64,000 nucleotides of DNA from NCBI GenBank assembly GCA_050010595.1, contig JBEKKS010000001.1, positions 248,001 to 312,000 on the forward strand, in the 5' to 3' direction. The translations under genes were made by a program, and so were the position numbers. The DNA comes from Palsa-513 sp050010595 (GTDB lineage: Bacteria; Actinomycetota; Thermoleophilia; Solirubrobacterales; Solirubrobacteraceae). Below the pieces are notes generated by a model. It made no database searches. It was given only the letters and a program-made list of their open reading frames with translations, and was not told where the DNA came from. Positions 8,709-17,700 of this stretch are shown here, piece after piece (the first letter of the stretch is position 1; each line of letters opens with the position of its first letter).

Positions 8709-9167
8709 TTAGAGAGCGGCTGAGACGCCGCGCTCCAAGGCGCTGAGTCGTGCGATGCTCGCCAGGTCGCCGGCCTTCTCGCTCGGCGTCGTCGAGAACC
8801 ACGCGTCGAGGATCTCCGCAAGCTCGGCGTCGGCTGTCGTGCGCAAGCTGAGCGCGAGCACGTTCGCGTCGTTCCAGCGCCGCGCGCCGGCGGCTGTGAC
8901 CGCGTCGTGGCAGAGCGCAGCGCGCACACCCGGCAGCTTGTTGGCTGCGATCGCCGCACCCGTCCCTGTCCAGCAGCAGACGATCGCCTGATCGGCAACG
9001 CCGTCGATCACGTCGCGCGCAGCTGCCGCCGAGGACAGCGCCCAGTCACCCGGCTCGTTCTCGGTGAGCGCGCCGTGAAGGCGCAGATCGTGTCCGCGCT
9101 CCCCCAGCTCGACCGGAAGGATCACCGCAACCCCGGTCAGCTCATCGGCGGCGATTGAGATGCGCAC
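8709..9167 (-). CDS. RpiB/LacAB-family sugar-phosphate isomerase
   Basis: A 152-residue protein of the ribose-5-phosphate isomerase B family, which interconverts aldose and ketose phosphates such as ribose-5-P and ribulose-5-P. RISIAADELTG at the N-terminus matches the phosphate/sugar-binding start of RpiB. The central DQAIVCCWTGTGAAIAANKLPGVRAAL segment matches the family's C-x-G-T-G-x-x-I-x-A-N-K catalytic loop. An upstream in-frame ATG at 9236 would add 23 residues without family similarity, so the GTG at 9167 is chosen. It lies just downstream of pdxT (65 nt) and upstream of shc on the same strand. Sugar specificity cannot be told. Confidence 0.8.
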   Translation of the reverse strand: MRISIAADELTGVAVILPVELGERGHDLRLHGALTENEPGDWALSSAAAARDVIDGVADQAIVCCWTGTGAAIAANKLPGVRAALCHDAVTAAGARRWNDANVLALSLRTTADAELAEILDAWFSTTPSEKAGDLASIARLSALERGVSAAL

Positions 9168-9232
9168 CTGCCGAGTATTGCGTATCGCCTGGTTGGGGCA
9201 GCGCCGATTCCCGGACGACGTACACCGCAAGC

Positions 9233-9766
9233 TCACTGCTCGAGCAGCCAGCGGTGAAGGCGCGTCTCCCCGGTCAGCTCGGGATGGAAGGCGACCGCGA
9301 GGATCTTGCCCGAGCGGACCGCGATCACGTGCCCGTCGATCTCGCCGATCGGCGCCACCGACGCGCCGTGCTCGATGACCCAGGGAGCGCGGATGAAGAC
9401 CGCGTGGATCGGCTCGTCGAAGCCGTCGAGCGAGACGTCCGACTCGAAGCTGCGGATCTGGCGGCCGAAGGCGTTGCGCTCGGTGCGCATGTCGAGCACG
9501 CCGAGATGCTCGCTGTCAAGCAGGATCATGCCCGCACAGGTCGCGAGGATCGGAAGGCCCTCGGCGGCAACTTCGTGAAGTGCGCGGTCAAGCCCCTCCC
9601 GCACCGCCCCCAAAGTCATCGTCGTCGACTCGCCGCCGGGGAGGATCAGGGCGCTCAGACCCGCGAGGTCGGCGGGCGTGCGGACCTCGCGCGAGTCGGC
9701 ACCGAGGCCGTCGAGGATGTGGCGGTGCGCCTCGAAGTCGCCCTGGAGGGCGAGGACGCCTACCAC
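9233..9766 (-). CDS. pdxT: Pyridoxal 5'-phosphate synthase glutaminase subunit
   Basis: A 177-residue class-I-type glutamine amidotransferase that feeds ammonia to PdxS. The catalytic triad is visible: C77 in LATCAGMIL, and H161 and E163 in FHPELTG. LPGGESTTM at 42-50 is the family oxyanion-loop signature. The start is GTG at 9766, overlapping the end of pdxS by 7 nt, which indicates coupling. Length fits the family (about 190). Confidence 0.95.
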   Translation of the reverse strand: MVGVLALQGDFEAHRHILDGLGADSREVRTPADLAGLSALILPGGESTTMTLGAVREGLDRALHEVAAEGLPILATCAGMILLDSEHLGVLDMRTERNAFGRQIRSFESDVSLDGFDEPIHAVFIRAPWVIEHGASVAPIGEIDGHVIAVRSGKILAVAFHPELTGETRLHRWLLEQ

Positions 9767-10644
9767 CCGCGCGGGGCGAGGAGCTGCTCTTCGGGGAGCT
9801 TGCGCGACTCGAGGCTTGCCATCGCGGTCCCGAGGCCCTCGGAGGCGGTGGCTACGCGCGCAGGGTCGGCGAAGTGGGTCGTTGCTTCGACGATCGCGCT
9901 GGCGCGCGCCGCCGGGTCCTCAGACTTGAATATGCCCGAGCCGACGAAGACGCCCTGGGCGCCCATCTGCATCACCAGCGAGGCGTCGGCCGGCGTTGCG
10001 ATGCCGCCGGCGCAGAACATCACGACCGGCAGGCGCCCTGCGCGTGCGACCTGCGTGACGAGATCGAGCGGCGCGCCGAGGTTCTTCGCGGCGCTCGGCA
10101 GCTCGGCCTCCTCGAGCACGGTGAGGCGGCGGATCTCGCCGTTGATCGTGCGCAGGTGGCGGACCGCCTCGGAGATGTCGCCGGTTCCCGCCTCGCCCTT
10201 GCTGCGGATCATCGCGGCGCCCTCGCCGATCCGGCGCAGCGCCTCGCCGAGGTTGGTCGCTCCGCACACGAACGGGACCTTGAACTGCCACTTGTCGATG
10301 TGGTTCGCCTCGTCGGCCGGGGTCAGGACCTCGGACTCGTCCACGTAGTCGATCTCGAGCGCCTCGAGCACCTGGGCCTCCGCGAAGTGGCCGATCCGCG
10401 CCTTGGCCATCACCGGGATCGTCACCGCCTCCTGGATCCCGCGGATCATCGACGGATCCGACATACGGGCAACGCCGCCGTCACGGCGGATGTCGGCCGG
10501 TACGCGCTCGAGCGCCATCACGGCACACGCGCCGGCGTCCTCGGCGATCTTCGCCTGCTCGGGGGTGACGACGTCCATGATGACGCCGCCCTTGAGCATC
10601 TCGGCGAGACCTGCCTTGACGCGAAATGTCGCCTCGTCACGCAT
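9760..10644 (-). CDS. pdxS: Pyridoxal 5'-phosphate synthase lyase subunit
   Basis: A 294-residue (beta/alpha)8 synthase that makes PLP from ribose-5-P, glyceraldehyde-3-P and ammonia in complex with PdxT. The key residues are visible: D24 in IMDVV, K81 in VMAKARIGH (Schiff base lysine) and K149 in RSKGEAGTG. Length and sequence match PdxS closely. The ATG at 10644 has a TAGAAT box 9 nt upstream and no clear ribosome site. The nearby RpiB-like isomerase acts on the same pentose phosphates, so the cluster may be metabolically linked (inference). Confidence 0.96.
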   Translation of the reverse strand: MRDEATFRVKAGLAEMLKGGVIMDVVTPEQAKIAEDAGACAVMALERVPADIRRDGGVARMSDPSMIRGIQEAVTIPVMAKARIGHFAEAQVLEALEIDYVDESEVLTPADEANHIDKWQFKVPFVCGATNLGEALRRIGEGAAMIRSKGEAGTGDISEAVRHLRTINGEIRRLTVLEEAELPSAAKNLGAPLDLVTQVARAGRLPVVMFCAGGIATPADASLVMQMGAQGVFVGSGIFKSEDPAARASAIVEATTHFADPARVATASEGLGTAMASLESRKLPEEQLLAPRGW

Positions 10645-10653
10645 ATGTGAAGG

Positions 10654-10659
10654 ATTCTA
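10654..10659 (-). promoter_or_regulatory. -10 box of pdxST
   Basis: TAGAAT on the minus strand, 9 nt before the pdxS ATG. The spacing predicts a leader of only a few nucleotides. No convincing -35 was seen. Confidence 0.5.
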
Positions 10660-10724
10660 CGCCAGCGCCGGGGGCTTCCCGGTGGCCGCGCCCGCGGGGC
10701 AGCCGGGGCGCTCGGGCGGGTACG

Positions 10725-12707
10725 GTGCGTAGCTTGTCGCGCGCGAGCTCCGAGCGAAGCCCCGAACGTCGAACGATCGCCCGCACCGGAGCTGCGGCGC
10801 TCACCGTCGGCGCGCTCGGCGTCGTCTTCGGCGACATCGGGACAAGCCCGCTCTACGCGATCCAAGCCGTCTTCACCGCGAGCGATCACCCGGTTCCGAT
10901 CACCCAGCCGAACGTCTACGGGATCATCTCGCTCGTCTTCTGGTCGATCACGATGATCGTCACGGTCAAGTACGTCGGCTTCATCATGCGTGCCGACAAC
11001 GAGGGTGAGGGCGGGATCATGGCGCTGACGGCGCTGCTTCAGGGCGCCAAGCTCAATCGGCGCTACGCGACGCTCACAGCGACGCTCGTCACGCTCGGGA
11101 TCCTCGGCGCCTCGCTGTTCTACGGGGACGGCGTCATCACGCCGGCGATCTCGGTGCTGTCAGCGGTCGCGGGCCTCAAGGTCGCGGTGCCGAGCCTTGG
11201 ATCGCTGGTCCTGCCGATCACGGTCGCGGTGTTGTGTGCGCTGTTCGCGATCCAGCAGTTCGGCACCGGCGTCGTCGGCAACTTGTTCGGGCCGGTGATG
11301 GCGGTGTGGTTCACGGTGATCGGCGGCTTCGGCCTGCTCGAGGTCGTCCATCACCCGGACATCATCAAGGCGCTCTCGCCAAGCTACGGCGCGCAGTTCT
11401 TCTACGACGAGCCGGTCACCGCGTTCTTTGCGCTCGGAGCGGTCGTGCTCGCGGTGACAGGCGCGGAGGCGCTCTACGCCGACATGGGGCACTTCGGCCG
11501 CGGAGCGATCCGTCGCGCCTGGTTCTTCATCGTCTTCCCGGCATTGACGCTCAACTACCTGGGACAGGGGTCGCTGATCCTGCGGATCCACGCGGACCGC
11601 ACGAACCCCTTCTACCTGATGCTGCCATCCTCGGCGCAGATCCCGATGGTCTTCCTGGCGACCTTCGCGACGGTGATCGCCTCGCAGGCAGTGATCTCGG
11701 GCGCGTTCAGCCTCTCCCAGCAAGCGGTCCAGCTCGGCTTCCTGCCGCCGCTGACGATCCGCCACACCTCCTCGCGCCAGGTCGGGCAGATCTACGTGCC
11801 GGTGATCAACGCGATCATGTTCGCGGCGGTCGTCGCGATCGTGGTCGCGTTCGGCTCGGCGAACGCGCTTGCAAACGCCTACGGGATCGCCGTGACGGGC
11901 ACTTTCGTGCTGACGACGATCCTGTTCCTGTCGATCTCGCGTCTGCTGTGGCACAAGCGCAAGAGCGTGATCGTCCTCGGTGCCGTCGTCTTCCTGCTGA
12001 TCGACGTTGCTTTCTTCAGCTCGAACATGACGAAGATCGTCTCCGGTGGCTGGCTCCCGCTTGCGCTAGCCGTGTGCGTGTTCACGATCCTGACGACCTG
12101 GCGCAGCGGCCAGCGGATCGTCACCGCCAACCGCGCCCGTAGCGAGGGGCCGCTGGGCGATTTCGTCGAGGAGCTAGCGGTGCGGGAGATCGCGTTCCGG
12201 ACCGTTCCCGGCGTCAGCGTCTTCCTCACCCCGGACATCGACGCGACGCCGCTCGCGCTGCGCGCGAACGTCGCCCAGAACCACGCCCTGCACGACAAGA
12301 TCATCATCGTCTCGGTCGAGACCGAGCGCGTGCCGCACGTTCCCAATGAAGAGCGCATCGCGCTGGCGCCGGCGCTGATGTTCAGTGGTGCGACCGGCGA
12401 TCCGATCGAGATCGCAATCGATCGCCTGACGCGGCTGACGGTGCGCTTCGGCTTCAACGACACACCCGACGTGCCGGCAGCACTGCGGCTGGCAGCGGAG
12501 CAGCTGCTGATCGGTGCCGAGATCGAGCTCGAGGACGCCTCCTACTTCCTCTCCCAGATCTCGATCGTGCCAACCGGCGAGCCTTCGATGCGATCCTGGC
12601 GCAAGAAGCTCTTCGTGACGATGTCCCGTAACGCCGCCAACCCGGCCGGCTACTACAACCTGCCCGATGACCGGACCGTTCTGGTGGGCAGCCGCGTCGA
12701 GCTGTAA
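10725..12707 (+). CDS. kup: Kup-family potassium uptake transporter
   Basis: About 660 residues. Family signatures include VVFGDIGTSPLYAI near the N-terminus, GVITPAISVLSAV, FYDEPVTAFFALG and YADMGHFG, in a run of about 12 membrane segments through residue 450. A cytosolic C-terminal domain of about 200 residues follows. Kup proteins import K+ driven by protons. The frame is open back to 10626, overlapping pdxS on the other strand. The GTG at 10725 is preferred because GGGCGGG precedes it and family similarity starts soon after. It ends 6 nt before the convergent small ORF at 12714. Confidence 0.92.
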   Translation: MRSLSRASSERSPERRTIARTGAAALTVGALGVVFGDIGTSPLYAIQAVFTASDHPVPITQPNVYGIISLVFWSITMIVTVKYVGFIMRADNEGEGGIMALTALLQGAKLNRRYATLTATLVTLGILGASLFYGDGVITPAISVLSAVAGLKVAVPSLGSLVLPITVAVLCALFAIQQFGTGVVGNLFGPVMAVWFTVIGGFGLLEVVHHPDIIKALSPSYGAQFFYDEPVTAFFALGAVVLAVTGAEALYADMGHFGRGAIRRAWFFIVFPALTLNYLGQGSLILRIHADRTNPFYLMLPSSAQIPMVFLATFATVIASQAVISGAFSLSQQAVQLGFLPPLTIRHTSSRQVGQIYVPVINAIMFAAVVAIVVAFGSANALANAYGIAVTGTFVLTTILFLSISRLLWHKRKSVIVLGAVVFLLIDVAFFSSNMTKIVSGGWLPLALAVCVFTILTTWRSGQRIVTANRARSEGPLGDFVEELAVREIAFRTVPGVSVFLTPDIDATPLALRANVAQNHALHDKIIIVSVETERVPHVPNEERIALAPALMFSGATGDPIEIAIDRLTRLTVRFGFNDTPDVPAALRLAAEQLLIGAEIELEDASYFLSQISIVPTGEPSMRSWRKKLFVTMSRNAANPAGYYNLPDDRTVLVGSRVEL

Positions 12708-12713
12708 GCGCCC

Positions 12714-12818
12714 TCAGGCGGCAGGGCTGCCCCAGCCGTGGGCGCTGCGGATGACGCGGGCAAGGGCGGCAACGACGGTGACTGCAAGTGCTGCGTTGAT
12801 GGCGATGATGGCGGTCAT
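12714..12818 (-). CDS. Small membrane peptide (34 residues)
   Basis: A 34-codon ORF with a clear Shine-Dalgarno sequence (AGGAG, 8-9 nt before the ATG at 12818), which is rare in this window. The first 22 residues are one hydrophobic helix (AIIAINAALAVTVVAALA), followed by RVIRSAHGW and a Gly-Ser-Pro-Ala tail. It follows hipA on the same strand, 134 nt downstream, but the strong ribosome site suggests its own expression. A single-pass membrane peptide is likely. It could be a small regulatory subunit or a toxin-like peptide; there is no evidence for either. Confidence 0.55.
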   Translation of the reverse strand: MTAIIAINAALAVTVVAALARVIRSAHGWGSPAA

Positions 12819-12952
12819 TTCCTGGCTCCTTAGTGGCTTGTGAGATTGATTGTCGGTGCCACTACCGAGCCGATGCTGGGGAGGAGCTGAGCAAAGCCTG
12901 AGAGCGTCTGGGCCTACGGGGCCACGCCGACGCGATGACGCGAGGACCGCGG

Positions 12953-14266
12953 CTACGTCGCGAGCGCCAGGCGGTGGGTGGAGGCGATCGCCTTGGCCAC
13001 GCCCTCCTCGACTCCGGCGTCCGCGGCAAAGCGTCGCCATTGCGTGACCGCCGCCACGACATCCGCCAGCACTCGTGCCGGCGCCGTTCGCGCCAGCGAC
13101 GCGCTGCGTGCGCACGCGCGCAGGTCGGTAAGCGTGAAAGCCTCGCGCTTGCCGGCGAGCGTCATCTGGTGGCTTGCGGTCCAGACGCCGCGCGGGTTGT
13201 AGGCGTAGGTCAGGTCGAATGCAGGTGACAGCGACCAGCGCCCGGAGCGGTCCATCAGGAAGGCGATATTCTTGACGTGGTCATCCTGGTTTCGCGCGAC
13301 GATGTTGAAGACCGCCCGGCGGAACTGCTGCTCGACGGCTGCCGCCGACATGCCGAGCTCGCGGATCACGAGTAGCGCCTGCTCGTAGGAGTACGCGCCT
13401 GCCTTGCGGAAGTCGAAGTGCGCGAGTGCCGCAAGCGATTGCATGTGGATCTTCTCGTTGCCGTTGCGGTCAAAGCGCCGGGTCATGAAATGGCGCCGCC
13501 CGCCCTCGTCGAGCAAACGGCACTCGGTCATCTCGATCCCGGCTTCGCGAGCCATCAGCGCGTAGGCGTATTCGATCGCGCCGTAGCCGTGCGTACCGCC
13601 GATCTCGCGGTGCGTATCGACGCCGTCGAGCTTGAGGATCCAGTGGCCGAAGCCGTCGGGCACGTCGAGCTGACCGGAGCGCACGGCGCCGCTGAGCGGG
13701 TCATAGGCGATCACCGCCTTCGCCCGCGCACCGCCGGCCGAGCTGCCGACGAGCAGGATCTCACGCAGGCCATCCGCGCCGCTGGCATCAGACAGCGACG
13801 TGTGGAGCCCTTCGCGCTGCGCCAGCACCTCACCCGCGAGCTCGACGAGGGCTGCGACCTCGAGGCTCTCGGAGTGGCGGGTGCTCGGTCCGACCGCCGG
13901 CGCGAACTCGAGCGCTCCCATGCCCCGCCGGCCGATGTAACAGAGCCGCTCGACTGCGTTGAAGCTCTCCGGCGCGCGACCTTGCCGCGCGAGCCAGGCG
14001 TCGATCACGGCGTTGCCGAAGTCGTCGGGCAGCGAGTCGGCGAGCATTCCTGGCAGTCCGCGGAAGCTCTCGAACGCGAGCGCCGGGAAGCGGTAGCGCG
14101 AGCGGTTGACGGGCATCTGCAGCGGCGCGACCTCGACGCCGGCGCTCGCGAACTCCGGCACGTACTCGAAGATCGCCGCCTCGCCGGGGCCGTCCTGCGC
14201 GACCGCGCCGATCCGCCGATCCCAGAGGTTGACGGCCGCGACGGTCAGCGCGTACCCCAGCTCCAA
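12953..14266 (-). CDS. hipA: HipA-family serine/threonine kinase toxin
   Basis: A 437-residue kinase of the HipA family, whose members phosphorylate translation factors and induce growth arrest or persistence. Visible motifs are the N-terminal HipA subdomain with SLPDDFGNAVIDAWLA (78-93), the Gly-rich SSAGGARAKA loop (175-184), WILKLDG (209-215) with the ATP-binding lysine, NQDDHVKN (326-333) with catalytic Asp/Asn, and AFDLTY (349-354) for metal binding. All look intact. The gene overlaps the antitoxin gene by 22 nt, and a start a few codons later is possible. Confidence 0.9.
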   Translation of the reverse strand: MELGYALTVAAVNLWDRRIGAVAQDGPGEAAIFEYVPEFASAGVEVAPLQMPVNRSRYRFPALAFESFRGLPGMLADSLPDDFGNAVIDAWLARQGRAPESFNAVERLCYIGRRGMGALEFAPAVGPSTRHSESLEVAALVELAGEVLAQREGLHTSLSDASGADGLREILLVGSSAGGARAKAVIAYDPLSGAVRSGQLDVPDGFGHWILKLDGVDTHREIGGTHGYGAIEYAYALMAREAGIEMTECRLLDEGGRRHFMTRRFDRNGNEKIHMQSLAALAHFDFRKAGAYSYEQALLVIRELGMSAAAVEQQFRRAVFNIVARNQDDHVKNIAFLMDRSGRWSLSPAFDLTYAYNPRGVWTASHQMTLAGKREAFTLTDLRACARSASLARTAPARVLADVVAAVTQWRRFAADAGVEEGVAKAIASTHRLALAT

Positions 14267-14601
14267 CCGCCGCCCGGCTCCTCGTTGCGCTGCGTTGCGT
14301 GCGATCCCGCCGCGCGGCGCCGGCGCCGCCCGGCCCGCTCGAGTTGCTCGAGCGGGCTCGGCAGCGGCTCGGGGATCAGCGCGGCGAGTCCTTCAAGCAG
14401 CGCGAGCGCGCGGAGGATGCGCAGGGCATGGCTGAGCGAGACGCTTTGGCCCCGCTCGAGCCGCGCCACGGTGTCGCGCGAGACCCCGGCCTCGGCCGCG
14501 AGCTCATCTTGGGTCAGGTTGCGATCGAGTCGCTGCGTTTGCAGGCGTCGACCGATCTCGGCGAGCAGCGCCTGATCGCTAAGCTCACTACGTATCTCCA
14601 T
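14245..14601 (-). CDS. hipB: HipB-like XRE-family antitoxin
   Basis: A 118-residue protein with an XRE helix-turn-helix at about 12-70 (RRLQTQRLDRNLTQDELAAE, then GVSRDTVARLERG). The C-terminal half is Arg/Gly-rich and partly encoded in the overlap with hipA. It should bind HipA and repress the operon. The ATG at 14601 is embedded in the edge of a near-perfect inverted repeat, so protein and operator are directly linked. This gene order and overlap match other hipBA operons. Confidence 0.88.
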   Translation of the reverse strand: MEIRSELSDQALLAEIGRRLQTQRLDRNLTQDELAAEAGVSRDTVARLERGQSVSLSHALRILRALALLEGLAALIPEPLPSPLEQLERAGRRRRRAAGSHATQRNEEPGGGWSWGTR

Positions 14602-14654
14602 AAGCCAGCAGTCTAGCTGTCTTACGGGTCCTAGTCGCCATAAGACAGCAGTCT
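14601..14654 (-). promoter_or_regulatory. hipBA operator and promoter
   Basis: Three copies of TAAGNCAGC are present: 14601-14609, its inverse at 14616-14624, and a third at 14641-14649. The first two form an inverted repeat with a 6-nt spacer, and that spacer reads TAGACT on the minus strand, a good -10 box located 8 nt before the hipB ATG. The third copy is followed by GTCT, as in the first, giving a 40-bp direct repeat (14599-14614 and 14639-14654). HipB binding would cover the -10 box (inference). Confidence 0.7.
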
Positions 14655-14773
14655 TGCGTGGTAACCCGAGATCACCAGCGAGGGCGGCTAATGTGGCTAA
14701 ACAGCCATACTACGCATATTCTGGCCCGTAACTATGCCAGTGTGCGCCTTTACAGGCTACGGGTGCTGGCCAG
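14655..14773. other. Intergenic stretch between hipB and the giant surface-protein gene
   Basis: About 120 bases of lower GC content than the flanks. No gene, tRNA or T-tailed terminator hairpin is evident. The plus-strand frame here is a reading of the giant gene's 3' end. Confidence 0.4.
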
Positions 14774-17700
14774 TCACCACGTGAACGACTGGCGCTGGAA
14801 GCTCGTGCCGCCGTCGGGGGCGCGGAAGAGAACAGCGATCGAGAGGCTTGGCCTGCCGTGGTGCGGCAGGAGCGTGTCCGCGAGCAGCTTCTCACCGAAC
14901 GAGCTCGGTGGCAGCGTCACCGAGACCGTGCCCGCGGCGGTCACGTTCTCGGTCGTGTAGGCGAACGCGGAGCGGCTGGCTCCGGGGGCAAGCAGCGCGT
15001 GCGTGATCGTGCCCTTTGCGTGCGTCGCGAGCACCGCCAGCTCGCCCGGACCCGGGACGCGGATCACCACCACGAGCTTTCCGTGATGGCGCGTGATCGA
15101 GACGATCACGAACGCTGTTGCGTCGTGCGCGACGGCCGAAGGCTGCGGCGTGGGCGATGGCGTGCTCGGCGGCGTGCCGCTCGACGTCGCGGGAGCTGCC
15201 ACGATCGTGAAGCTCTGATTGGCCTGCGGGGCGGCGGAGTAGCCGGCGCCGCCCGCCTGGTTTGCGTCGACCACGCAGTTGCCGGCACCCGTGAACGTCA
15301 CGGTCGCGCCGCTAACCACGCATGCCCCGCTCGTGCTCGACGCATCGATCGAGAAGACAACCGGGCTCCCTGAGGGCCCACCGACCGCCGAGACCAGATA
15401 GCTCCCGCCGACGGTCGCGCCGGCTGGCGCGACCGATGTGAACGCGAGCAACTGGCCCATGGAGTAGGTGAGCGTGACCCTGGCATCGCCGGGTGCGGAG
15501 CCGGCCACTGCCTGCGTCCCCGCTCCAGCGTTGCTGCTGCACGCGCTGACGCTCGCGCTATCGACGCAGTAGTCGGTGCCACCCGCGCCACCACCACCGG
15601 TGCCTTGGTTGCTATCGCCACCGCCGCCTCCCGCGCTGTAGCCACCGCCACCACCCCCGCCACCGCCGACGCTCGTGCCACCGCCGCCGGCGCCGCCGAC
15701 CCCGGGGCCGGCGGGCGTGTAGTTGGCGCTCGTGCCCACTGCGCCGGCCTGGCCACCGAACTCCCCGCTGCCACCGGCAGCTCCGGCTGCGCCACCGGAT
15801 CCGCCGCGCCCGTCGCCATTGCCGCCGCCACCGCCGCCTCCGCCTGCGACCAGCGCCGGAGCAGAGAAATCAGCTGCAAGGCTCACGCCCGACGCGCCGC
15901 CGCCACCACCACCGCTCGGAGCGCCGCTGCCGCCGGCGCCTGCGCCCTGGTCAACGCAGACATCGAGCGTCGAGCCCGGTGTGACACTGAGCGTCGCCGC
16001 GACCTCATCACCATTGCCGCCTGTGCTGCCGGCCCCGCCGCCGTTCTGCCCGGCCGCGCCGACCGCGTCCGCGCTCACGCTCGTAACGTCCGCCGGCACC
16101 GTCCAGTCCGAGCAGCCCGCGCTCGTGAACGCGACCGTGTTGGTCGCGCCGGTCGGCGCGTTGACGACGAAGCACTCGTCGCTCGTCGAGTCATTTGAGC
16201 CGCGGTAGTTGCCCGCGCCCGCGTAGACGGCGTAGAAGCAGTAGGTGCCGCTGCTCGTCGGCGTGAAGGCGGGTGACACGGCGGTCGAGCTGACGCCGGT
16301 ACCGGCGCTCAGGGCAACGGCCGTCCCAACAGGATCAGCAGTCGAGGAGCAGCCGCTGGCGGCGGGCCCGCAGACGTAGAAGGAGACGGATCCCGCGGGG
16401 GCACTCAGGCCGGCGTCGCCGGTAACCGTTAGGTGATCGGTGTCGCTGCCGCCGAGCGCGATCGCGGAGCTCGCGGGCCAGGAGCTCGCGCTCGTCGGCG
16501 GGTCGGTGACGTTGATCGACTGGTCGGCCAGTGGTGCAGCCCCGTAGCCTTTGCCGCCCGCCTGGTTGGCGTCGATCTGGCAGGTCCCGAGGCCGGTGAA
16601 CTGCACCTCCTCGCCGGAGATCGTGCACGCGTCCGGCGTGCTGGCGGTCGCGTCGATCGACAGCTCGACCGGCTGGCCCGAGCCGCCGTCGCTCGTCGCG
16701 TTCACGTCGTAGGACTCCCCGACGTAGGGCTCACTCGCGGTCGAGTTGAACGTGATCACCTGGTCGAGCGAATAGGTGAGCGTCACCTGCGCGTCGCCGC
16801 TCGAGCTCCCGGCGACCGTCTGCGTGCCGGCGCCGGCGCTAGTCGAGCAGCTGGTGGCGAGCGCCGTGTCGCAGTAGTCGGTGCCGCCATTACCGCCGCC
16901 GCCGGGTCCGCCGCCGCCGTAGCCGCCGACGTAGCCGCCGCCACCACCACCGCCACCGCCGCTCACACCGTTGCGGCCAGGATCGCCGGCACCGGGGCCG
17001 GCCGAGTTCGAAGGCGACCCGCCACCAGCGCCGCTCCCCGCCGCGAGTCCGGCCGCGTCCGCCGCGCCGCCGCCACCGCCGCCCGCGACGAGCACGGGCG
17101 TCGAGAAGTTCTCGCTCGACGCCACACCGGAGGCCCCACCTCCGCCACTCGCGCCTTGTCCACCACTCGCGCCACCCTGATCGACGCAGACGTCGAGCGT
17201 CTCGCCACCGCTCACCGACAACGTCGCGGAGACCCCGTCGCCCTTACCACCGTTACCGCCGCCGGCCGCGCCGACCGCGTCCGCCTGCACGCTGCTCACG
17301 TCGTTTGGCACGGTCCAGTCCGAGCAGCCCGAGGTCGTGAACTGGGCGTGCTCGGTCGTGTCGCCGGACGCCGCTGCGTCTACCGTGAAGCACTCATCCG
17401 AGCTCGAGTCGCTCGATCCGAGGTTGGTCCCGTCGCCCGCGTAGACCGCGTAGAAGCAGTAGGTGCCGGCGCCAGTCGGCGTGAACGCGGGCGAGATGGC
17501 GGTCGAGCTGTCGCTATTCGGCGCTGCCGTCAGTTTCGTGCTGCCGACCGGGTCAGCCTGCGACGAGCAGGAGGTCACGCTCGAGCCGCACACGTAGAAC
17601 GAGATGCTGCCGCTCGGCGCGCCCGTGCTCGGCTGGCCGGTCACCGACACGTTGTCCGTCTCGCCGGCGCCGAGCGTGAACGTCGAGCTCGTCGGCCAGG

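Noticed and set aside
14658..14960. 100-residue plus-strand ORF starting beside the hipB operator
   Set aside because: More than half is antisense to the giant gene's conserved C-terminus; no ribosome site or promoter box fits.
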